Below are positions 25,201 to 32,200 of a stretch of 50,932 nucleotides of DNA, piece after piece. Both the position numbers and the translations under genes were made by a program. Source of the DNA: Oscillospiraceae bacterium (GTDB lineage Bacteria > Bacillota > Clostridia > Oscillospirales > Ruminococcaceae); NCBI GenBank assembly GCA_017405465.1, contig JAFRAJ010000006.1:1-50932 (forward strand), in the 5' to 3' direction. The stretch's first letter is position 1; each line of letters opens with the position of its first letter. The notes under the pieces are model-generated. The model made no database searches. It was not told where the DNA came from and saw nothing but the letters and a program-made list of their open reading frames with translations.

Positions 25201-25707
25201 ACTGCAATGCATGAATTCATGCAGCACTGTGATCCTGCAAAAGCTGCGGAGGATCCGGCGTCTGAAGCGGAAAGACTTAAGGAACTGCAGTTTCTTACAC
25301 CGGAAGCTGCAGCGTCGATTGATGCAGAAGCTGTTAAGGCCTTCTTCCGCGGAAGGCTCGGGAAGGAGATACTGGATGCGGACAGAGTGTACAGAGAATA
25401 CTCATATATCGATTCTGTAAGAGCGCTGGAAGTGATCCCGGATGTCGATTTTACCCATGAGGATGACATAATAATCATTCAGGGCACCGTCGACTGCATA
25501 ATCGAGAAGAATGGCAGGCTTACTGTTGTGGACTACAAGACCGACCGTGCGAACAGGGCAGAAGATCTCCTCGATAGATACACTGAGCAGCTCAGGACAT
25601 ACAGCAGATCTGTCTCCAGAAGATTCGGCCTTCCTGTGGAGGAGGCAGTGATATGGTCGTTTTCACTGTCTTCTGAGATAAAAGTCGATCTGTCGGAAAA
25701 TGAATGA
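22219..25707 (+). CDS. addA: ATP-dependent helicase/nuclease subunit AddA
   Basis: A 1162-residue UvrD-type superfamily 1 helicase with a C-terminal RecB-family nuclease. Walker A is AAAGSGKT (Lys30), motif II is VLVDEFQDTN, motif III-like GDVKQSIYSFRRADP follows, and motif VI is YVALTRARQRAVV. The nuclease core GTVDCIIEKNGRLTVVDYKTD lies near the C-terminus. Together with AddB it unwinds and degrades broken ends until a Chi-like site. GGAAAGGAG precedes the ATG inside addB. The transcript probably ends upstream of the riboswitch promoter; no clear terminator is visible. Confidence 0.96.
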   Translation: MADINLTPEQRSAIENSGSLLVGAAAGSGKTFVLTERIARILSDKEHAVPASRLIVLTFSNAAASEMRQKIKRKLAGLIASDPSDTYLRQQQRLLRRAHIGTVHSFCQKLLREFFSEAGISPDFRLCDEDYSQALRIRAMEQTMDLLSEEDPETAAVLFGSFGRSRSDREAMDAVMQLNDFEQNLTEPEKWEEEVLGNAEREIPFSETPACKASLERLASDFLQALLLCENAQKALMAEDAEGKAFQCFSDITDKCRSAGKAVKEGDIPAAKQALSVRIEGKLSFSQKKVGKDTQNRVKGAKKVCDKLFEKTGKMLEEDTEENSAVRHGMSLTVKALIAAERRYRKQLESMKKERNLLEYDDLEILTLKLFYDDAGNLTGTAREVAGRYDHVLVDEFQDTNERQKLIFDALSESGKKLFCVGDVKQSIYSFRRADPTIFTAMAEKSGAPGGMEYIGLHSNFRSDDRVIEAVNRVFDPLMTRGFGGADYIRTERLVHGKTEDTENGTECGLEFHSVDCDAEELPKAVAGYVAGLLNSGYRVPDGQGTRAVREEDIVILLRSMRGRAGEYTRALSEAGVRCSSSQSEDFFDSSEIMTVMSLLRAVSNPGRDVDLAAVMLSPLCGYTLDEFTRLRLSDRRGRLWTAVKNSDDIKSIRLKELIEGLREKASRMSAEELVREAIEDSEAEILLTAQPDTARRKAKLRALIDYAAGYTAFGGRGLTDFIRYCDDAADKQNGPSVAEGTASGVLVTSVHKSKGLEWPVVILADASKQFNTGPISRSNVLYDQRAGIGVKVRIETENGLWMSKPPEFGTIEQMKIDLQKEEELRILYVALTRARQRAVVFAAQKERKNGGSAGSGILDETVSCLGADGTLSPMIVAEKNDFADWIAQAFSAAGFISSDLDREVTVREPLMLVRKKADSYSFVSESEQDAEAFADKKLTEEINARLRFTYGSGGVVQIPTSLTVTQLTESFRPALAHRPAFVRKEGLTAAERGTAMHEFMQHCDPAKAAEDPASEAERLKELQFLTPEAAASIDAEAVKAFFRGRLGKEILDADRVYREYSYIDSVRALEVIPDVDFTHEDDIIIIQGTVDCIIEKNGRLTVVDYKTDRANRAEDLLDRYTEQLRTYSRSVSRRFGLPVEEAVIWSFSLSSEIKVDLSENE

Positions 25708-25733
25708 TCACATAACTTGAGGACGATATTCTG

Positions 25734-25762
25734 TTGACTGCAGACTGATACCATGTTAGTCT
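25734..25762 (+). promoter_or_regulatory. Promoter of the riboswitch-ATPase transcript
   Basis: TTGACT (25734-25739), a 17-base spacer, and TAGTCT (25757-25762) preceded by TG one base upstream (extended -10). Transcription would begin about 25768, exactly at the first stem of the aptamer. Confidence 0.65.
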
Positions 25763-25767
25763 ATTAA

Positions 25768-25863
25768 GGCAAAAGGGAGTAGCTTAACACCCAAAGGTGG
25801 TATCCGTATACCGTCATCACGACGAGAAACGTCCGGTCCGGAATAGATAGCAAGACTTTTGCC
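25768..25863 (+). ncRNA. yybP-ykoY family manganese riboswitch
   Basis: The aptamer is closed by GGCAAAAG (25768-25775) pairing with CTTTTGCC (25856-25863). The conserved GGGAGTAGC follows the 5' strand and AGCAAGAC precedes the 3' strand. These two conserved loops are the hallmark of yybP-ykoY aptamers, which bind Mn2+ where the loops meet. The internal arm contains ACCGTCATCACGACGAGAAACG-type pairing. Members commonly control P-type cation ATPases and MntP exporters, as here. The 3' strand of the closing stem is also the 5' strand of the terminator, so metal binding should turn the gene on. Confidence 0.88.
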
Positions 25864-25891
25864 GCAGATCCCGCGGCAAAAGTCTCTTTTT
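25854..25891 (+). terminator. Riboswitch expression-platform terminator
   Basis: GACTTTTGCCGC (25854-25865) pairs perfectly with GCGGCAAAAGTC (25873-25884), followed by TCTTTTTAT. The 5' strand includes CTTTTGCC of the aptamer closing stem, so the terminator and the closed aptamer exclude each other. Confidence 0.88.
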
Positions 25892-25915
25892 ATATATAAG
25901 GAGGAAATGACCCTG

Positions 25916-28522
25916 ATGGAATACTATACCCGACCTTCAGGAGAGGTCCTGAAGGAACTGCAGTCTGATCCTGCAGTAGGTCTGAATTCCGCACAAGTTA
26001 CAGAAAGAAAAGAAAAATACGGGGAGAATGCGCTTGAGGAAAAACCGTCTAAGACGCTGCTGCAGAGATTCATCGCGCAGTTTGCAGATATCCTTATCAT
26101 CATCCTGCTGATTTCTGCTGCTATATCTTTTGCAGTGTCGCTGATAGGACATGAGGAGAGTTTCTTCGAGCCCATTCTTATTTTGATCATTGTCATCATC
26201 AACGCATGCATCGGTGTTTTCCAGGAGAGCAAGGCTGAAAAGGCTCTTGATGCACTGAAGAAGATGTCATCCCCTCATGCGAGAGTCATACGTGACGGTG
26301 AAGAGATGCTCATCGATACGAAGGAGCTCGTTCCCGGAGACATAATCCGTCTTGAAGCAGGAGATTTTGTTCCGGCTGATGTGAGACTGATAAGAGCCTC
26401 GAACCTCAAAGTTGAGGAAGCGGCACTGACCGGAGAATCTCTTCCTGTAGAGAAGGATCCGGAAGCAGTTATCGCTGAGAATGCTCCTCTCGGGGACAGG
26501 ATCAACATGGTATACAGCGGCTGCTCTGTCAGCTACGGCACAGCTATGGGCGTCGTGACAGCGACAGGAATGGACACGGAGATGGGAGAGATCGCGTCTC
26601 TTCTCAACGAGGAAGAAGACGAGCAGACTCCGCTGCAGGAGAAGCTGGCGCAGCTTGGAAAGATACTGGGCTATATCTGCCTTGCAGCATGCGCGGTTGT
26701 TTTCGCTGTCGGACTTATAGACGGCATGCCTCCGCTTCAGATATTCATGGTGGCGGTATCGCTTGCAGTGTCCGCCATACCGGAAGGCCTTCCTGCGATC
26801 GTTACGATCGTGCTCTCGATCGGAGTCCAGAGAATGGTGGAGCACAATGCCATTATCAGAAAGCTCCCGGCAGTTGAGACTCTGGGCAGTGCGTCAGTCA
26901 TCTGCACAGATAAGACCGGAACACTTACCCAGAACCGGATGACTCTCACGAAAGCCTGGACGGACGGAATGGATGAGCCGGAAGATATAACGGCTGATAA
27001 CAGTGAACTAGTAAAGAAGCTCCTGCGTTACGGAGCACTCTGCTGTGACGGAAACGTCGTGTTCCTTCCCGGAGGGGAGCAGCATATCGGTGACCCCACC
27101 GAGACCTGTATCGTTTATGCCGCGCACAGAAACGGAATGCCCAGGGAAAAGATCAACAGCGAGAATCCCCGCGTGGCTGAGATACCGTTCGATTCAGACA
27201 GAAAGATGATGACGACGGTGAACATGATCGATGGTAAACCGGTCGCTATCGTAAAAGGCGCTTTTGACAAGATCGCGGAGAGATGTATCTCAGGAGATCT
27301 CGAAAGAGCTTCTGAGATCAACAGGTCAATGGGTGAGAATGCGCTGAGAGTCATTACCGTAGCCTACAGAGAACTTGAAAGTGTGCCTGAAAATCCGAAG
27401 AGCGACGAAGTCGAGCGTGATCTTATCTTCATGGGACTGGTGGGAATGATCGATCCTCCGAGACCTGAAGTCAAGGATGCGGTAGATCTTTGCAGACAGG
27501 CGGGTATTAAGCCTGTTATGATCACAGGAGACCATGTCATCACTGCTTCTGCGATAGCTAAAGATCTGGGGATCCTTACTGAGACCGATGAGGCTCTTAC
27601 GGGTACGGAAGTGGATGCCCTTACTGACGAAGAACTTCTGGATAGAGCAAGAAATATAGCAGTATATGCGAGGGTCACCCCCGAGAACAAGATTAGGATC
27701 GTCAAGACATGGCAGAAGCTCGGTGAAGTCGCTGCAATGACCGGAGACGGTGTCAACGATGCGCCTGCACTTAAAGCAGCTGATATAGGATGCGCTATGG
27801 GCATCACCGGAACAGATGTGGCCAAAGGCGTCGCGGATATGACTCTGACTGATGACAACTTCGCAACTATAGTGGAAGCTGTCCGTCAGGGACGCGGAAT
27901 ATTCGACAACATCCGGAAGGTGGTCGGTTATCTTATAGGAACTAATATCGGTGAGATACTGGTAGTATTTATGGCGATGCTCCTTTGGAGGGAATCACCG
28001 ATGCTCTCCATGCAGCTGCTCTGGCTCAATCTGCTCACTGACAGTCTTCCCGCCATCTCACTCGGCATGGAGCCCGTGGATGAAGACGTCATGCAGAGAA
28101 AACCGAAGAAGAGATCGGAAGGCATATTCTCCGGCGGATTCGGACTTAAAGTGATCCTTCAGGGATTGTATTTCGGTGCTATCTCTCTTGTGGCATTCTG
28201 GCTTGGAAGAAATGCGACAGGAACAGTTTCCGGAGGACAGACTCTTTGCTTTATGACGATGGCTGTGGCGGAGATCGTACAGAGCTTCAATATGAGGAGC
28301 CATCATTCGCTCTTCCACGGAAACCCGTTCTCCAACAGGATGCTCGACCTTTCCGCGGTACTTTCAATAGCGCTTACGGCTCTGGTGCTCTTCACTCCTT
28401 TGAGGGTTCTGTTCGAACTTGAACTGCTTCCGAACGTTTATTATCTTTACGGAATAGGACTGGCGCTTCTTTCGATACCGATAATGGAAATTGCGAAGGC
28501 ATTGGGACTGGAAAAAGTCTGA
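25916..28522 (+). CDS. P-type Ca2+/Mn2+-transporting ATPase
   Basis: An 868-residue type IIA P-type ATPase. It shows LTGESLPVEK (actuator), the phosphorylation site Asp332 in DKTGTLTQN, PEGLPAIVT in TM4 typical of SERCA-like pumps, and GDGVNDAPALK with GTDVAKGVADM. About ten membrane helices are present. It should export a divalent cation; the Mn2+ riboswitch ahead of it points to Mn2+ detoxification, though Ca2+ pumping by sequence relatives is possible. Two ATGs are in frame: 25907 is only two bases from GGAGG, so 25916 is preferred. Upstream in-frame codons lie in the terminator. Confidence 0.93.
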   Translation: MEYYTRPSGEVLKELQSDPAVGLNSAQVTERKEKYGENALEEKPSKTLLQRFIAQFADILIIILLISAAISFAVSLIGHEESFFEPILILIIVIINACIGVFQESKAEKALDALKKMSSPHARVIRDGEEMLIDTKELVPGDIIRLEAGDFVPADVRLIRASNLKVEEAALTGESLPVEKDPEAVIAENAPLGDRINMVYSGCSVSYGTAMGVVTATGMDTEMGEIASLLNEEEDEQTPLQEKLAQLGKILGYICLAACAVVFAVGLIDGMPPLQIFMVAVSLAVSAIPEGLPAIVTIVLSIGVQRMVEHNAIIRKLPAVETLGSASVICTDKTGTLTQNRMTLTKAWTDGMDEPEDITADNSELVKKLLRYGALCCDGNVVFLPGGEQHIGDPTETCIVYAAHRNGMPREKINSENPRVAEIPFDSDRKMMTTVNMIDGKPVAIVKGAFDKIAERCISGDLERASEINRSMGENALRVITVAYRELESVPENPKSDEVERDLIFMGLVGMIDPPRPEVKDAVDLCRQAGIKPVMITGDHVITASAIAKDLGILTETDEALTGTEVDALTDEELLDRARNIAVYARVTPENKIRIVKTWQKLGEVAAMTGDGVNDAPALKAADIGCAMGITGTDVAKGVADMTLTDDNFATIVEAVRQGRGIFDNIRKVVGYLIGTNIGEILVVFMAMLLWRESPMLSMQLLWLNLLTDSLPAISLGMEPVDEDVMQRKPKKRSEGIFSGGFGLKVILQGLYFGAISLVAFWLGRNATGTVSGGQTLCFMTMAVAEIVQSFNMRSHHSLFHGNPFSNRMLDLSAVLSIALTALVLFTPLRVLFELELLPNVYYLYGIGLALLSIPIMEIAKALGLEKV

Positions 28523-28533
28523 AATCAGTTTGA

Positions 28534-28596
28534 ATAAAAAGAGAAGGCAGAGGATCTGATATGCTCTCCATAAGGGAGACAATCTACCTCTGCCTT
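28534..28596 (-). terminator. Long-stem terminator of the DUF1893 gene
   Basis: AAGGCAGAGG (28544-28553) pairs with CCTCTGCCTT (28587-28596), with an inner CTCTC/GGGAG arm. On the minus strand it is followed by CTCTTTTTATTC. It lies in the convergent gap after the ATPase gene and may also slow plus-strand transcripts. Confidence 0.7.
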
Positions 28597-28616
28597 TGCT
28601 GCTTATATGATCTTTT

Positions 28617-29036
28617 TCAGATCTTCAGAGCTGCCGAGAATTCTCTTACGGAAGCGGCACATTTCTCAACGTCTTCGATATCCGCGACCCTGGTCTCCAG
28701 CGGACATAGTCCGTCACGTCTCATATTCTCGATATTCTCGGTCAGGATGCTCCAGCTTGCTTTCACACCTGCATCTTCGAGCATCTTTTTCCCGGGGATG
28801 CTCATCAGCCTGCCGTAAGCTTCCCTGACGCCCATGGTAACTATTATGGATGCAGCGCCTTTTCCAATGACCCTGTCTGCAACGGAGCCGTCTTTGAAAT
28901 ACTCCGGATATTCATCCGCCAGATTCACCAGAGGGCGGATAGTGTGACCTGCAGCAGTTTTGACTTTCCCGTCAGCGGAGATGACAGCTACAGCATATTC
29001 GGATTCTTCAATGCTTTTGATGATGTTTTCGTCCAT
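28617..29036 (-). CDS. DUF1893 domain protein
   Basis: A 139-residue protein. VADRVIGKGAASIIVTMGVREAYGRLMS followed by DGLCPLETRV matches the DUF1893 (TM1506-like) family, a deaminase-related fold of unknown function. Residues 15-30 (AVAVISADGKVKTAAG) form the usual N-terminal hairpin. GAAGGAAA precedes the ATG. It is a single-gene unit with its own terminator. No enzymatic role is established for the family. Confidence 0.8.
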   Translation of the reverse strand: MDENIIKSIEESEYAVAVISADGKVKTAAGHTIRPLVNLADEYPEYFKDGSVADRVIGKGAASIIVTMGVREAYGRLMSIPGKKMLEDAGVKASWSILTENIENMRRDGLCPLETRVADIEDVEKCAASVREFSAALKI

Positions 29037-29162
29037 AATATTTCCTTCAAATCGTGAGTGTCAATGATGTTTTTTTAATGATATAAAAATCAGAAGATAC
29101 AGTCAAACTCGTGTAACACTTCTGTGAAAGAACTGATTCGTTTTTCTATCAACATGTCATAA

Positions 29163-29207
29163 TTACTCAAGCGATAGATATTTTTTTTGAGTAAGATGTG
29201 TTATTAT
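29163..29207 (+). promoter_or_regulatory. Possible operator and -10 of the giant gene
   Basis: TTACTCAA (29163-29170) and TTGAGTAA (29187-29194) form a perfect 8-bp inverted repeat. Eight bases later lies TATTAT (29202-29207), a plausible -10. No good -35 exists at normal spacing; the inverted repeat occupies that place, which suits an activator- or repressor-controlled promoter. A TGCAA/TTGCA repeat lies in the leader. Confidence 0.4.
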
Positions 29208-29277
29208 ACCCTTAATTAAAGTACCATGGGTGTACTATGCAATTTTGCATTTTAATACGGTTACACGAGGTGGGTAT

Positions 29278-32200
29278 ATGGATTCCCAGTTCTATGACAA
29301 TCTTCAGCAGTTTCCGGAGATAGATCCTGTTACAGGAGAGTTGAGATATCCGGGACAGAGTACCTATATGCCGCAGCAGAAGGATCCGGCAGCTGGTCAG
29401 TATCAGCAGCAGTATCCTTTCCAGCAGAATCTTGGCGGATACGCTCCCCAGTCCTATCAGGGCATGGGGAACATGTCTGATATGCAGTTCTCAGGACAGA
29501 ATACCGGCACCGGTTATTTTGGATATGGCAGTTCACTTACAGGATCCCAGCCGTATCAGCCTCAGCCGCAGGGTTATCAGATAGGACAAAACTATACACC
29601 TCCGGCACCGACATATACGACTCAACCTGCATATCAGCCTGCACCGTATCAGGCTCCTGCCGGTAACGCATATTCTGCTGCAGCAGAGGAAAACAGCAGA
29701 CTTCGCGCTGAGCTTGCAGAGCTTAGAAGGCTCAGAGAAAAAGCGGAAAAGGATCTCGAGGATCAGCGCAGACAGGCTGAGAGCGAACTGGCGGCAGCAA
29801 AAGAAGATGCTGAGAGAAGACAGCAGGAAGCCCTCGCGCAAATAAGAATGCAGTACGAGGCTAAGGATAACGAGAGGCAGCAGATCCTTTCCAGTGAAAG
29901 GGCTACTTTCTCACAGCAATTACAGCAGTATCATGCGGATCGTGCCAGACTCGATGAAGAAAGAAGGCAGCTGGAAGAGACCCGCAATCAGATAAATGAG
30001 GCCAGAAATCAGGTAAACGAAGCACGCAGTCAGGTCACAAGCATGCAGCAGTCCTTTGCAGCTGAAAGTGAAAGACTCAGAGCAGAGCGTCAGCAGCTTG
30101 ATCTGGACCGTGCAGCTTCCGAACAGACAAGACAGCAGCTTCAGGCTGAGTGGAATAACCTGGAAGCTGCCAGACAGCAGACTGAGCGCTCCAGAAATGA
30201 GACCAATGCCTCTATCCAGGACATAGAACAGCAGAAATATGCCTTGTTCCAGAGCAGACAGCAGCTTGAACAGGACAGGGCTGCACTTGAGCAGAGAGCT
30301 CTGCAGGAAAAGACTGCGTTTGAGCAGAGAATGCAGCAGGAAAGGGCTGTATACGAACAGCAGAAACAGCAGGAAAGAGCTGCATATGAACAGCAGAAGC
30401 AGCTGGAGAGGGAAGCTTACGAGCAGCAGAAACAACAGGAGAGAGCTGATTACGAGCAGAGGATCCAGCAGGAGCGAGCTGATTACGAATCAAGGATGCA
30501 GCAGGAACGAGCAGCTCTTGAGCAGAGAATGCAGCAGGAAAAAGCTGCTATGGAGCAGGAACTGCAGAATCTCACTGAACAGAGAAAACAGATTGACGAT
30601 CAGAAGGCTTCTTCTGAAGAAATCATGCGCAGGCTCTCAGAAGAGCGTGCTGCGCTTGACAGATCTGCTCAGGAACTTAACGCTAACAGATCCCGCTATG
30701 AAGAATCTCTGCAGCGGCTGAATCAGGATAAGGTTGCTTTAGAGGAGAATATCCAGAAGTTCAACCTTGACCGGAATGAACTTGAAAAGCAGAAAGCGAT
30801 AACAGAAGAAGACAGGACCCGTCTGGCAGAGGAAAGGCTGTCAGCAGAGCGTCTAAGACAACAGCTTGATGAGGACAGGGTCGCTCTTGAACAGTCCAGA
30901 CAGCAGAGCCTCAGTGAGCTGGCCGCCAGAGAAAGACTGCTCGAGGAGACTGAAAAGCAGAGTCAGGCTCACAGGGCTACTGTCGATGAGAGCAGAATGA
31001 GGGAAGCAGAAGGCCTTCGTGCCTTCTTCGAATCCCAGCGCGCGGACATTGACCGGCTTCGTTCTGAACTTGAAACGGCTCAGAGAGAACTCGAGATACA
31101 GCGTGAGAGACAACTTCACGAGTTAGAAGAAGAAAAGCGCAAACTTGAAGAAGAACGTATAGAATTCCGTGAGGCGCAGGCTGAACTTGAGAGAAGGACA
31201 GCTGCAGAATCGGAAAAACATGAAGATGCCAAGACGGAAGAAGAGAATACCCTACCAGATGATGCCGGAAGTCCGTTCAGCACTTTGTTTGGCGATGATA
31301 CGAATGAGATACAGGAGGCTACTTCTTCTGATCTGACTGAGGCTGAGGTAACAGAGCCTGTTCCTGCAGAAGAATCTGCAGTAGAAGAAGCCGTTCAGAC
31401 TGTGAATCCTGTCGAGGAGACTACAGCCTCTGAACCGGAGGAACTTCTGTGGAATCCGGAACAGACTGTAGCTGTAGAGGAGCCTGCGTCTGAAGTCCCG
31501 GCAGCTGAGGTATCACATGATGAGCACGTCTCTGATGATATCAGAGATGACGTGGAATCCTTCACATTTGAATTTCCGTCACAGGAAGATGTCCTTAAGG
31601 ATCAGCCGGTCTTTGAGTTCGCTCCTGATATGTATGTGGAGCCTGATTCAGATACTGAGGAACAGAACGTTCAGCAGCCTGAGCAGGAAACGTCTGTATC
31701 GCAAGATAAAGCGGAAGAAACACCTTATGCATATGACATCCCTCTTGATGAGCAGGAAACTGTATCTGAACCTGTACCTGAAGAAAGACAGACGGAGAGA
31801 ACCCGTTTTGCCTATGACATTCCTCTGGATGATTTCGAGCCTGTCACTGAACCTGTAAAGACAGCAGAACAGCCTGATGCGGTTCCGTATGCATATGATA
31901 TTCCTCTGGACGAACCTGAACCTGAAAAAGAACCCGAAAAGACGGAGGAGCAGTCCGAATCTGCCCAGTATGCCTATGACATACCTCTGGATGAACCGGA
32001 AACTGTGACAGAATCAGAAAAGACAGAAGAGCAGACTGAACCTGTTCCTTATGCATTTGACATTCCTCTTGATGAACCGGAAACTGTGGCAGAACCGGAA
32101 AAGACAGAAGAGCAGACTGAGCCTGCACCTTATGCATTTGACATACCTCTTGATGAACCGGAAACTGTGACAGAATCGGAAAAGACAGAAGAGCAGACTG

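Noticed and set aside
30239..30721. Overlapping plus-strand ORF inside the coiled-coil region
   Set aside because: It is an Arg/Ser/Leu-rich frame shadow of the repetitive coiled-coil codons, with no ribosome site.
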